The translations under genes were made by a program, and so were the position numbers. From assembly GCA_947561585.1 (NCBI GenBank), contig CANNZV010001476.1, forward strand, positions 120,131-184,130: 64,000 nt of DNA. The letters run 5' to 3'. The notes beneath the pieces are model-generated. The model ran no database searches. It was not told where the DNA came from and saw only the letters and a program-made list of their open reading frames with translations. This DNA is from Caprella mutica. Its lineage: Eukaryota; Arthropoda; Malacostraca; Amphipoda; Caprellidae. Each line of letters begins with the position of its first letter. Position 1 is the stretch's first letter. Positions 44,726 through 55,680 of this stretch are shown here, one piece after another.

Positions 44726-45105
44726 TATAATTATATTATGATTAAATTAATTTTATATAATTAAATTATATCTGAATTATTTCTGATAATTAATATCAAA
44801 TAATATATTTCCAAAATGCATGGGTAAACAGTAATAGCAATCAAAAGAAAGAGAAATATACACAAAAATTACCGAAAGTTGTCGCAAGTCGCATGAAAAA
44901 ATAAAACTCATTTGAACGCTGAAGTTGTTCTGACGACTTCGTATACGTATTCTGACGACCAAATCGCAGCCACTGTAACCACTCCCAATTGGAAAGCATG
45001 AATTTGATTTTCATCCGATTTCATCAGAAGTCGTCAGTGCGAAAATTCGCTTGAATACGCATCCATAGTAACCGTACCCTAAGGAAGACGGTGTAAAACC
45101 TTTTT

Positions 45106-45200
45106 TTTTTGTTTCAGTTATATCATTTCTCCATTAAATTTTGTTTCAGTTATATCATTTCTCCATTAAATTTTGTTTCAGTTATATCATTTCTCCATTA
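45106..45200. repeat. ~31-bp direct repeat, 3 copies
   Basis: 'GTTTCAGTTATATCATTTCTCCATTAAA' plus TTTT repeats three times exactly, just outside the TAA-flanked element. Confidence 0.9.
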
Positions 45201-45331
45201 AACTGACGCTAGATTGCCAGTCACGTGACCCAAAAATAAGGATTTTAGCGTCCCGCAAGACGCGTTATTATTTTGGCCACTGACTCACCACTTGGGCCCC
45301 CTTCACACTTGCGTTTCTCAACGCTGCGTTA

Positions 45332-46327
45332 AGAGCCGTACACACGTAGGGTTTTTTAAGTCTTTCCACCAGACTTTTTTCTCCGCTTTTCCACCAGACT
45401 TTTGATTCAAAAGTCAATAGCGTCCACACGTGGATTGACTTTTTAATCTCGTGGATTTACATGTCGTGCAATTAACTACTCATATCGGCGACATAAGCCC
45501 TCCTCTATTTTTTTAAACTAGGTAACTAACCTAGGTAGTTAGTAACTGTTAATTACCTAGGATAGTTAAAATTACTAATTACCTGGGTTAGTTATTTACT
45601 AATTATATAGGTTAGTTACTTTTACCTAGATTAATTGATTACTAGAGAACTACCTACCTAGATTACTAAGATTATTTAGTTACTAATTAACTTAGTTTGA
45701 TCATTTTTATGAAGTTTATTACAATATTTAGTAATAAACTAACCGAGATTATTTTCGCTTCATTTTATTTAATGATTAACCTAATCCACTCAACAAATGT
45801 AATTTAGCTAATAGGTATATAAAGTTTAGGTAATAGTATTAATACGTATAGGTACTAGGTACCATATGTATTGCGTTATAATAAATAAAATAAAGGTATT
45901 AGCTAATAGGTAATATGTTGAAATAAATAAAATAAAGATAGTAATAATTATTTTACTAAAATATAATATACTAAAAAAAAGTTTAAAGAAACATTACTAG
46001 GTATTATCAATTTTACTGGCAGTCTTTTATAGAAAGGAAAATATGAGAATTCTTTAATTCAAAGGTAAAGAAATGAATGGAGCAAAGATTGGCTAAAAAT
46101 GAACATCAATCCAGTTATTATATGTACAATATATTTTATGAGTTGACAGTAGCTATACGAAGATATACAAAATTGCACCTCTTGATTGGGGGAAAATAAT
46201 AGAACATGTAGGTTGTTGAAAAGTCTCGGACTTTCGGTGCAAAATTTAAGTCTCGTGGAAAAAGTGGGAGGAGCTTAGCAAAAAGTCCGGTGGAAAGACT
46301 GAAAAAACCCTGCGTGTGTACGGCCCT
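45332..46327. mobile_element. non-autonomous element, TIR AGGGCCGTACACACG, TSD TTA
   Basis: Left AGAGCCGTACACACGTAGGG, right inverted AGGGCCGTACACACGCAGGG, continuing TTTTTTAAGTCTTTCCACC / TTTTTTCAGTCTTTCCACC. TTA at 45329-45331 and 46328-46330. Three-base TWA duplications are typical of PIF/Harbinger. The interior is AT-rich with TAGGT words; no frame. Confidence 0.8.
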
Positions 46328-46330
46328 TTA

Positions 46331-46499
46331 GGCCTCAAACACACTAGAAGCGGCGCAGAGCGGCGCGAGCGGAGCGGCATTAATGAAGTTTGTTATTCTT
46401 ATGCAGAGACGCTTGGCTGTTCACACTGCGAGCGGAGCGGTGCTAAAAAAAACAATAATATTAATGGCGCTCCGCACCGCTTGTAGTGTGAACGTACCC
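46331..46499. mobile_element. 169 bp MITE abutting the previous element, TSD TTA
   Basis: Left GGCCTCAAACACACTAGAAG, right inverted GGGTACGTTCACACTACAAG; TTA at 46328-46330 (shared with its neighbour) and 46500-46502. GC-rich AGCGGCGC words at both ends. Confidence 0.7.
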
Positions 46500-46579
46500 T
46501 TAGAAAAAAGTCTCATGGCAAAAAGTTTAGCTGCAATTATTTTTGACGGAGCCCTTCACACTTACGTTAGAAAATGACG

Positions 46580-47209
46580 ATATTTGGTTTCAAAATGTCG
46601 ATAATTGGTGTTTTTCAGAAAAAATATTTGATTCAATGTAGATTAATTTATACTAAACGAATTGCATAGTACTTTATATGGTTTAAAAGATTTGAATTTT
46701 ATCTTTTAGTTGGTTCTGTCGTGGATGCACCAGCAGAAAGGAGAGTTACACAATAATAATAGTTTTAAAGGAAACCTCCTATAAGTTGTCGATAAATTGA
46801 GACCTCCCCCTATATAGTTTACCATGTCTTTCATATTTATTGGTCTGGAAAATCCAAGTTCGTGTTGAAAATTAAATGTTTGTTCTTCTGTGCCCAATGC
46901 ATTCAGATTAAGTATATTGCTTTGGCAACTTATGCAGTGATTTTCAGAATCCATTTTATATTGTGGAATTTGTTCCATTAGGGTTAAATTTCTTTTTTAA
47001 TAACAGAGAAAATAAGTAATTTATAAAATGTTGTAACGAAAAAGTTCCTTAAATTTAAATCAGAATCATACTTTCAAGCAAGATAATTACTATTCAATAA
47101 TAATTTCATAGCTAAATGAAAAAGAAAATATAGTCATTTTTTTAATAAAAAAAAGAGTTTAAACATAAATATATATTTATATATTTATACCTACTGTATA
47201 AATGTCATA
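46580..47209. other. unassigned stretch with a short minus-strand frame
   Basis: A 90-codon minus frame at 46706-46978 (containing CQSNILNLNALGTEEQTFNF) is open, but has no family I recognise, no splice support and no composition change; it is not called as a gene. Confidence 0.3.
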
Positions 47210-47479
47210 TTAAAGGTCCCCTCCAAGCAAATATTTTTATTGCTTTATTCAACGAGGCTAATGTTCCTTATCATTTTGCTGCAAACCGCATCAAATTTGG
47301 TAGCGTATTTTTAATTTTATATCCCAGCTAACCATATCCTCTCTGTCCCGCGTGGGACAGAGGGGGACATCCCTCGCTAGCGAGGGACAGAGAGGGACAG
47401 GGGATTTCAGACGTCTGCAGACGTCTGAATTCCCACGTCTTTCCAACGTCTGAAATCCCACTCACGTCCCACGTCTTAC

Positions 47480-48105
47480 ATGAGCGGGATGTCCCTCGTC
47501 TGTCCCACGTCTTAAATCCCACTCACATCCCACGTCTTTCCCACGCGGGATGTCCCTCTCTGTCCCACGCGGGATGTCCCTCTCTGTCCCACGTCTGTCC
47601 CACGTGGGATGTCCCTCTCTGTCCCACGCAGGATGTCCCTCTCTGTCCCACGCGGGATGTCCCTCTCTGTCCCACGTGGGATATCCCTCTCTGTCCCACG
47701 CGGGATGTCCCTCTCTGTCCCACGTCTGTCCCACGTGGGATGTCCCTCTCTGTCCCACGTTGGATATCCCTCTCTGTCCCACGTCTGTCCCACGTGGGAT
47801 GTCCCTCTCTGTCCCACGCGGGATGTCCCTCTCTGTCCCACGTCTGTCCCACGCGGGATGTCCCTCTCTGTCCCTCGTCTTTTTTACGCGGGAAAAAGTA
47901 CGTTGGATGTCCCTCTCTGTCCCACGTCTGTCCCACGCGGGATGTCCCTTTCTGTCCCACGCGGGATGTCCCTCTCTGTCCCACGTCTGTCCCACGTGGG
48001 ATGTCCCTCTCTGTCCCACGCGGGATATCCCTCTCTGTCCCACGTCTGTCCCACGCGGGATGTCCCTCTCTGTCCCTCGTCTGTTTTACGCGGGAAAAAG
48101 TTATA
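47480..48105. repeat. 22-36 bp minisatellite (GTCCCACGCGGGATGTCCCTCTCT)
   Basis: Module 'CCCACGNGGGATGTCCCTCT' plus CTGT, optionally with an inserted CCCACGTCTGT, about 25 modules. Open frames of 110-200 codons on both strands come from a stop-free unit and are rejected as genes. Confidence 0.93.
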
Positions 48106-48139
48106 CCAAAAAGGTATATCTATCTCAAGCTTTATTTAC

Positions 48140-48790
48140 GTATCATAACTAGGTAGGTATTCATAAACAGATGTAGGTATCAACTATCTAGGTAGGCATT
48201 GATGAATAATACTAGGTAGTAGGTAAGTAGGTACGGATTGATGAACACTACCTAGTAGGTATACTAGGTAGGTAGGTATTGGTACTGGTAGGTATCTAGG
48301 TAGGTATTTTCAAACAGTTATAGGTAACTAGATAAGCATTGATAAACACTAGTAGATAACTAGGTAGGCATTGACAAACAGTTGTTGGTAACTAGGTAGG
48401 TATTGATGAATACTAGCTATAGTATTTAACTAGGACCTATACCTATTGGTTTTTATATACAGTTGTAGGCCACTAGGTAGGCAATGTTAAACACAAGAAG
48501 GTAACTAATTAGGTATTGATAAGCAGATGTAGGCAACTAGGTAGGCATTGATAAACACCAGTAGGTAATTAGGTAGGTATTGACAAACAGTAATGTAGGT
48601 AACTAAGTAGGTACTGATAAATACTACGTAATAGGCAAGTAGTGATAACCACCAGTAGGTACAGTTGGTGGTTATCACTTGTAGGTTACTAGGTAGTTAT
48701 AAACAACTCTAGTAAGTAACTAGATAGGTATAAGGTAGTGATATCACCAGAAGGTAACTATAGGTAATATTAATTAACAGTTAAAGGTAA
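48140..48790. repeat. degenerate TAACTAGGTAGGCATTGATA repeats
   Basis: About 12 imperfect copies at roughly 45-55 bp intervals, mostly TAGGTAGGTA-type low complexity. Confidence 0.65.
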
Positions 48791-48982
48791 TTAGGTAGTT
48801 AATAACATTAATTAACATTATCATTACAAATATTAATAAATAACTTTATACACGTTCTTATCATTTACATTAAAAAATAAAAGATACCAAAATGTAGAAT
48901 ATTAAATTATATTTATTTAAAATAATTTTAAGAAGCACGCAAGTAATCAAGTTGGATAAAGATCATTTTAATACTACTTCTA

Positions 48983-49072
48983 CCATGTCCAGGATGGCTG
49001 AGAGGTAGAGACGCAGACTTCAATAGTACATCACACTAGAGTCCTGAGTTCGATTCCCGAGATGACCACTAC
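48983..49072 (+). ncRNA. tRNA-like segment, probably a SINE head
   Basis: GGATGGCTGAGAGGTAGAGA matches a Pol III A box (TRGCNNAGNNGG-like) and, 45 bases on, GAGTTCGATTCCCGAGATGA matches a B box. The acceptor stem does not pair properly, so this is not a functional tRNA; a tRNA-derived SINE or tRNA pseudogene (Leu/Ser-like by its long variable part) fits better. It lies in the core of the minisatellite-bearing element. Confidence 0.5.
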
Positions 49073-49279
49073 AATTCTTTCTCCATTTCTTCCCATTTCT
49101 TCCCATTTAATTTGTATATAACAATATGTAATATTAAAATAAACGATATACAGTCAAATGTACATATACACTATATGCAATATGGTTAGAAATTGCAATA
49201 ATAATTAGTATGATCTTTTTTTATTTCTTATACATATATATACCCCAATTAACCGAAGTAGTTTGAGCCAAAAGAGAGA

Positions 49280-49720
49280 TATGTCCCCCTTGCAGAGGGG
49301 GACATCCACACTCTGTCCCACGTCTTGCAGAGGGGGACATCCGCACTCTGTCCCACGTCTTGCAGAGGGGGACATCCGCACTCTGTCCCACGTCTTGCAG
49401 AGGGGGACATTCGCACTCTGTCCCACGTCTTGCAGAGGGGGACATCCGCACTCTGTCCCACGTCTTGCAGAGGGGGACATCCACACTCTGTCCCACGTCT
49501 TGCAGAGGGGGATATTCCCACTCTGTCCCACGTCTTGAATACTCACTCTGTCCCACGTGGGTCCCACGTCTTATTTCCCTCTTCCCTCTATAGCGAGGGA
49601 CATCCGCACTCTGTCCCACGTGGGTCCCACGTCTTGAATCCCTCTATAGCGAGGGACATCCACACTCTGTCCCACGTGGGTCCCACGTCTTGAAAACGGA
49701 GTGGGGTAAGACGTGGGACA
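49280..49720. repeat. 35-bp minisatellite (GTCTTGCAGAGGGGGACATC)
   Basis: Unit of 35 bp: GTCTTGCAGAGGGGGACATC then CGCACTCTGTCCCAC, seven near-exact copies to 49530, followed by rearranged 44-65 bp derivatives with GTGGGTCCCACGTCTT. From 49700 the words turn to the opposite orientation. Confidence 0.93.
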
Positions 49721-50473
49721 GGTGGATGTCCCCCTCTGTCAGAGGGGGACAAGACGTGGGATCAGACGTCTTGCAGAGGGGGACCCCTGTGCAAATGAAG
49801 AGGGTTAGACGTCTGCAAGACGTCTGATGTCCCCCGCCCCACGTCTTGCCCCACGTCTTAAATCCCTCTATAGCGAGGGGTATCAGACGTCTTAAGACGT
49901 GGGACAAACAGCTTTTGGTTAGCTGGGATGCTTTTAAAGATTTTTAAAATCAAAACTCTACAAAACCTATTTTACTTCAGACTTACTAATTTAAGAAATT
50001 TTCAGCCAGAAGAAAAAGAATGTACACCATTTGTTTTGATTGACAACTAGGTATTAGGTTTAATAAATCCATTTAATATTCGTGTAAAGGTATAAAATTG
50101 AATGAACTTATAATAGAAACGTTTATATACTTTAGGAAACAATTAATATCTAAAATAATTTAAATAAAGGCCGAAAACGCTTGGTTTGTTTATAAAATTC
50201 AAATTTGATATCAAAACAAAGAGTGTACAATCTTCTTCTTGAGCATCACATTAGTGATTCGCTCAATTGTTGCTCACAGAGTATTAAAAAACTTTAAAAG
50301 CAAATTATAAAATATATACTGAACCAAATTGTATGCAGTTTGCAGAATAATGATCGTAGACCTTAGTTCTATAATATTATGTAATAAACTCATTTTTTTC
50401 CCGGAGCCTGGAGAGGACCTTTAATGTCACCATCCTAGATAAGTTCGATATCGACCTACACTAGGAATTTACC

Positions 50474-51195
50474 ATAAATACTTATTCATTATCAATTGCA
50501 CTTTAAATGGGCAGCGAACTCATTTATTTATTTATATTATTAATGTTCAATGTTCACTTAACATGAATAACCATTCGAGATGAATAATACGACATAAAAA
50601 TAATATAAAGTTAACTATATATAAATGAACCGGTGCTTTAATACTGCTGTTGATTATGCCACATACTGTGTTAATTATTCACAAAACACATCTGATGATT
50701 TGTAAATATACTAATTTATATTTCATATACATTCTATTCCTGATCAATTAAATTGATATTGACCCTTCATTGAATGTATAACGATAAATAAACAAAAGAG
50801 GGGGACACAAAAAAAAATACAAGTCGAAAGCTCTAGTTGACAAGTCCCTTCGATTTTATTAAAGGCATTATTTGGCAGCAAAATGAATCTTTCTCACATG
50901 ATTATAAGGGAAAAGTATCGTCTACTACCCAGTCAGAAAAAAATGATGGGCAAATCGTTAACCACTGTCCATTGCAGAAAATAGTAATCCTATTTTATTG
51001 TAAAATATCATAAAAATGTGACATTATCGTCGAGATTTTTTAACAGGGATGTCCGACGAGAGACGATAGACTTAAAGTTTTAAATTCAGTTGGATTTTCA
51101 TCGAATTATTAAGTTATCGTCGTAAATAAATGATTTTTTTTACCATCTGTAAAATCGCCGATAAAAAAGCCACCAATCAGTTAATATAATTTTAC
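50474..51195. other. AT-rich intergenic stretch
   Basis: No feature supported. Confidence 0.35.
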
Positions 51196-51197
51196 AT

Positions 51198-51312
51198 CTA
51201 GGGTAAGTTACAAGTTATTGAACGTTTCCACATCTCGATTATGCAAGAAAACAATATTATATTTTTCCTAACAGGATCGGAAATGAGGAACCGTCCGATA
51301 ACTCGAAACTAC
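51198..51312. mobile_element. MITE, family GGGTAAGTTCCGAA, copy 2
   Basis: Left AGGGTAAGTTACAAGTTATT, right inverted TTCGAGTTATCGGACGGTTC; shares TTCCACATCTCGATTATGCAAG with the 39.4 kb copy (TCCACATTTTCGGTCGCGTAAG). The right terminus is eroded. Confidence 0.6.
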
Positions 51313-51779
51313 CACAGAAGAGTTCCTGTGTATTACATTTGAATTTTATTTATGTATTAAGGTTTCTTGGGACATAAAAATGCTAATAACTTCGCTGGGA
51401 AAAAAATAACCTGAAAATTTAGGTTAAAGAACTTGATAATAATAAATAATAAAAATAGTTATAAAATACATATGGTATACCAAACATTATTAAGCTATAA
51501 TAATAAACTATTCAGGATAAAATTAAAAAACTTTTCTAAAAACCTAAATACGGGATTTGTATGATTATAAATAAATGAATAAAAAGGAAGTGTAAATATT
51601 TTTTTTAATAATAATAGGTAACCTATAAAAATTAAAAGCATGAAATAAATATTCAAGATAAAAAATAACTAATAAGCCATAAAACAGGTAAATAAAGAAG
51701 TGAAACTTAAATCAAATCAAATTAGAAAAATATGGAAACGAATTTAGTTTTTTTTTTAATTCAAATCCAGAAAAGTTAC
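51313..51779. other. AT-rich, probable 3' tail of the minus-strand LINE
   Basis: Dominated by AATAATAAAAATA-type sequence; no coding. Confidence 0.35.
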
Positions 51780-51826
51780 AAACTTGTGGAACATTAAAAT
51801 ATATAGATTATATACATCGATCTAAA

Positions 51827-52117
51827 TTAAAACATGATAAAAATACTAAACTTACTAGAAATAAAAAGAACGATACAGTGTTCTCTGAAACAGTATTCTT
51901 TAAAAACGGTTTTAAATTTAAAATCTGACATGGGGCATTTCAAATTATCGGGTATATTATTAAAAAGATGAATAGCCCTATAAACAATAAAATTTCTTTC
52001 TGCTTCAGTTCTAAAATTAGGTACATTAAAATGGGTAGATCGGGTTTGGTATGAGTGAGTAGGAATATATTCTCTAAAATAGGTATTTAAAAATGTCAGT
52101 ATTAAAAAATAGAGCAT
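51827..52117 (-). pseudogene. LINE ORF2 C-terminal block
   Basis: 96 open codons with THSYQTRSTHFNVPNFRTEAE, then FNNIPDNLK, matching the tail found in CR1/jockey LINEs; compare 585-830. Confidence 0.75.
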
Positions 52118-52298
52118 TGCGAAAAAATTTCAATAAAAAAATAATCGTAAGCATCGTCAAATTTCAGTAAATTCAAATTCCTATATAAATCGTAATTTGA
52201 CAAGTAAAACCTTATTTTAAAGTATCTTTTTCATTTAAAATAATTCTTAAAATACTGTTTGATATAGTTCTCAATGGCTGGAGCAGAGAGTTAAAAGA

Positions 52299-52571
52299 TT
52301 ATCCATATACTATAATAGATTGGATAAAAAGGGAGTAGGATAGGGAATTGTACATTAAAACTAAGGATTTTCTATTAAAAAAAGGAGCTGCTGCATATAA
52401 AATACCTTTAACCTGACTAAGTTTATTACATAAAAATGACAAGTGTTCTTTAAAAGTTAGTCTGTCGTCAATAAAAATGCCTAGATATTTAATATGATGA
52501 ACATGTTCTAAAATTTCATTGTTAGAATATATTTCTGGGAGGGTTAATTGTTTACGGGGATTAAAAATCAT
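52299..52571 (-). pseudogene. LINE reverse transcriptase, thumb region
   Basis: KYLGIFIDDRLTFKEHL is the 'YLG..ID..LTF..H' motif that follows the YADD palm, followed by the SLVLMYNSL helix. The YADD box itself lies in the damaged 52572-52700 gap. Confidence 0.8.
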
Positions 52572-52666
52572 TATTTTAGTTTTCGAAATGTTAGGGGTGA
52601 GTTTATTAAAATCCAGCCATTGAGATAATTCCTTAATAAAAGCATTTAATTTTAAAACAAGACTAT

Positions 52667-52918
52667 CTAAACATTTATCCTTACAATAAAAAACTGCATC
52701 GTCCGCAAATAAAGTACAATTAAGACGTTACATACATCTTTAAAATACAAATTGAATAAAATCGGACTTAAAATGGCTCCTTGGTATAAACCAATATTTA
52801 GTATAGTACAGTCCGAGGTAAAATCGTTTATTTGAACATATTGCCGTCTGTTGCTAAGATAACTAGATAAAATTTTAATGAAATTGTCCCTAATGCCATA
52901 GTGGTGGAGTTTATTCAT
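52667..52918 (-). pseudogene. LINE reverse transcriptase, palm region
   Basis: YGIRDNFIKILSSYLSNRRQ then GLYQGAILSPILFNLYFKDV (normally GVPQGS.LSP), so the palm motif is mutated at V-P to L-Y. Confidence 0.8.
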
Positions 52919-53224
52919 TAAAATGTTTACGTCTACCGTGTCAAATGCCTATTTAAGGTCTAAGAAAAATGCTATACAGTATTTTTTTTCATTAAAAGAT
53001 TTTAAAACATAATGTAAAAGATTTAAAATTGCACGAGTTGTAGTGACATTCTTTCTAAAACCAAATTGGCAATTGTTTAAAATTTTATTACTGTTAGTAA
53101 AAATATCAAGTCTAGTATTTAGAATTTTTTAAAAGATTTTCGATAAAATATGTATAGTGGACATAGGTCTAAAATTATTAACATCTTCTTTAAAACCAGA
53201 TTGAAAATGGGCACAGCTCTAGCA

Positions 53225-53410
53225 ATTTTAATTCAAACATGTCTCAACAAGTTCAAACATGTCTCAACAAGTTCAAACATGTCTCAACAACATGTTCCAA
53301 CTTGTTAGAACATGTTTTAACTTATTTAGAACATGTTTAAACGTGTTGAACTTGTTTAAACTTGTTAGAACATGTTAGATCATTTTTGAACTTGATAGAA
53401 CATGTTTTTA
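53225..53410. repeat. ~18-bp repeat AACATGTCTCAACAAGTTCA
   Basis: About nine imperfect copies, partly inverted (GAACATGTTTTAACTT), inserted within the LINE reverse transcriptase region and breaking its frame. Confidence 0.75.
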
Positions 53411-53597
53411 CTTTAAAAATGTCTGGATATATACCTGCTAAAATACTACAATTAAAAATTCTACCTAAAGGTTGACAAATAAAATCTAATATTTCAATTA
53501 AAAGAGAAGGTGGTATTTCATTTTTATGGCTAGTTTTCTTCTTAAAAGATAAAATGACATCTCTGACCTCGGCAATACTAATTTCAGTTACATAGTT

Positions 53598-53798
53598 CTA
53601 GTTAAAATTATGGGGAGTAGATAAATTAAAAGGGATATCGTGACTAGGTATTCTGCTTGACAGAGTTTGGGCTATTGAGCTAAAATGATCGTTAAAATGG
53701 TCACAGAGTTCTTTTCCTGATAAAATTACATCTAAATGTTTCACTTTAAAATCTGTTTGTCTTCTATTGCGATTTAAAATATTGTTAGTAAAACTCAA
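53598..53798 (-). pseudogene. LINE fragment between endonuclease and RT
   Basis: 66 codons with KELCDHFNDHFSSIAQTLS, the 'FN.YF..VG..L'-like segment that precedes reverse transcriptase in CR1/jockey LINEs. Confidence 0.6.
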
Positions 53799-55680
53799 TG
53801 TTTCTTTGGGACTTTTAGATTTTAGCAGTGATCAGTTTGATAAAGAAGATTCTTTGATTTTCTTAAAATGTCAGTCAGTTTATTTCTAAAATATGTATAA
53901 GAACGTTTTAAAATCAATCCTAGCCTTGCTAATTTCGCTAGCTTACATTTTTTATGTATTAAAAACTTTAAGTCAGGGGTCATCCAAGCAGATTTTTTAA
54001 AAATTACGGTTACCAGTTTTTATAGGGTAACAGCAATTAAAAATATTGTATAGTTTGTCACAAAAGTCATTAGCTAAAATATTAGGATCGTTACTGTCAT
54101 GAATAAATTTGCATTGTCTGATTTGATCTATAAAATTATACCTATTAGATCCGGATTTAAAATTCCTATAAGTAAAATTCTGCTTAGTTTGTTCGATTGC
54201 AATTTTAAAATGAAATATAATAGGCCTATGGTCAGAAATGTCGCATTCGACAACGGCAGACTGTCAATTGTTATGAGGGATAAAATTCATCCAAATATGA
54301 TCAATTACAGTTCCATTAAAAATATTTTCATCGTTAGAGTACCTTAATTGTTGATTTGTCTATTAATGGGTAAAAGTTATATCCTGCCATTGTGTTAATA
54401 AAATTGTTAATCGTAAATGAGTTTGAGGGATTTAAAATATTAATATTACAATCACCAAATATGACAGTATTAAAAGATGCAACAGACGGCAGAAAAGAGT
54501 CAATCAGAAAATTATTATAATTAGTAATTGGTGATGAGGGTGGTCTATAAAATCCAGTAAGGTTAAATTTCAGGTTTTAGTTACTGATTGATAATGATAA
54601 AACTTCAAGGTTGTCATTTATAAAAGTGAAGTCAGGTAAAATTTGTGAGTTAAAATGGTTTCTCACATAGATACATATACCACCCCCTTGTTTATTTCTT
54701 TATAAATTGAATTTATTAAAATCAGGCAAGTTAAAACAATGATCAAATTTTCCTCAAGCCAAATTTCAGTTAAAACTATAATGTCGAAATGGATTCTATT
54801 GTTTAATGATAAAAAGGCTTCTAGTTTTGGGAAATTTCTCCTACAGCTCCTTATGTTAACGCAGTAAACTAAGAGATTGTGGTGGTAAATGCAGTTCTTT
54901 GTAACTGACTAGATTTAGGCTATTGCAATGTATTATAGTGTAGTTTTTATTGTTATCAAATAAAATTTGGTTTTGATGCATTTATCTATGTTGAGGAATT
55001 AATTTGGCTTTCGGAGTTAAGAACAGTTATATTAAAATGATTAAAATTAGAAGTGGTATTTATGTAATGGAGCTTGTCACTTCCTTCAACTTTTGTACAA
55101 ATATTGCCGTTAAAAGTATATACAGATTTTATTTTTGTATTAAGTTTTTTTAGTTGTTTGAGTATAAAAAATAGAAGTGCCCTAATTCTAGTTAAATATT
55201 GACTAATATAAAGATTTGCTGTTTTTCAGTTTTTGAACAGGCCAAGCTTACATTGTCTGTCTCTCACCGTACCCTTCAAATGTTTCTTCTCCCTTCCAAC
55301 TGCCTTCACACTAACTATACACTCTCCTCAGTCAATCCCCCTTCCACAGTCCTTAGCAGTTCCACTACCCTTTCTTTTGTGTGTCAGTTACCTCCTTTCT
55401 CTGGATCCTGCCTGCCAACTCTGCGATCTTCTCCTCGTCCAGCTTCACAATTTTTTCGAGAGAAGCCTGCTCTATCCAATCAAGCTTTGCAGTGATGTTG
55501 TCGATGTTAGGTTCTCTGGGTTGGGTTTTAGTTGCTACTTTGGACACTATTTCACTAAATAGAGGCTGGATTGAAGTCTGTCTACTATTAAATTAGTCCC
55601 TTGTAGTGTAGAGAGCTGTTTGCTCAGCTCTTGATTCCTATTATCTATTGAAGATAATTTATTTAAGAGAGTTTTTTGAA

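Larger units (their letters stand above)
43054..45079. mobile_element. non-autonomous TIR element carrying a mariner insertion
   Basis: Left GGTACGGTTACTATGGATGC and right inverted copy of the same word, extending to GTATTC.AGCGA.TTTTCGCACTGACGA (about 45 bp). TAA flanks both ends (43051-43053 and 45080-45082), as for PIF/Harbinger-type elements. Without the mariner it is about 730 bp and has no frame. Confidence 0.75.
47324..49928. mobile_element. minisatellite-bearing element with TIR CCCAGCTAACCA
   Basis: CCCAGCTAACCA at the left, its exact inverse TGGTTAGCTGGG at the right. Inside each end are GC-rich palindromic words (CAGACGTCTGCAGACGTCTG, GGGACATCCCTCGC, CCTCTATAGCGAGGG). Two minisatellites (47480-48105 and 49280-49720) are built from the same words, separated by an AT-rich core with TAGGTAGG repeats. 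No transposase. Confidence 0.7.
47214..50420. mobile_element. piggyBac-like non-autonomous element, TSD TTAA, copy 1
   Basis: AGGTCC at both ends inside TTAA (47210-47213 and 50421-50424), the target site of piggyBac. The inner 100-120 bp of each end are imperfect inverted copies (GCAAACCGCATCAAATTTGG against GCAAACTGCATACAATTTGG). No transposase. It hosts the CCCAGCTAACCA element. Related copies at 22.5-23.1 and 59.1-60.9 kb. Confidence 0.8.
42387..50473. mobile_element. putative old inverted-repeat element enlarged by nested insertions
   Basis: Left arm 42387-42442 and right arm 50421-50473 are inverted copies: GGTAAATTCCTAGT ... AAGTTCGATATC ... ATAGGATGGTGACATTAA against TTAATGTCACCATCCTAG ... 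GAATTTACC. Flanks GAAAATAC and ATAAATAC match at six of eight positions. Subtracting the elements at 43054-45079, 45332-46327, 46331-46499 and 47214-50420 leaves about 1.7 kb. The right arm touches the TTAA of the piggyBac-like element, so chance juxtaposition remains possible. Confidence 0.45.

Noticed and set aside
46706..46978. 90-codon minus frame
   Set aside because: No family similarity, no splice or composition support; a chance frame is the simplest reading.
47462..48156. Frames of 110-200 codons (CPSLSHAG, GTERDIPR repeats)
   Set aside because: Minisatellite read-through in multiple frames on both strands.
48983..49072. Functional tRNA gene
   Set aside because: A and B boxes are present, but the acceptor stem cannot be paired and no convincing anticodon arm is seen; called a SINE head or tRNA pseudogene instead.
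49280..49530. CRISPR-like array of 35-bp units
   Set aside because: Units are contiguous with no unique spacers, and the DNA is eukaryotic; it is a minisatellite.
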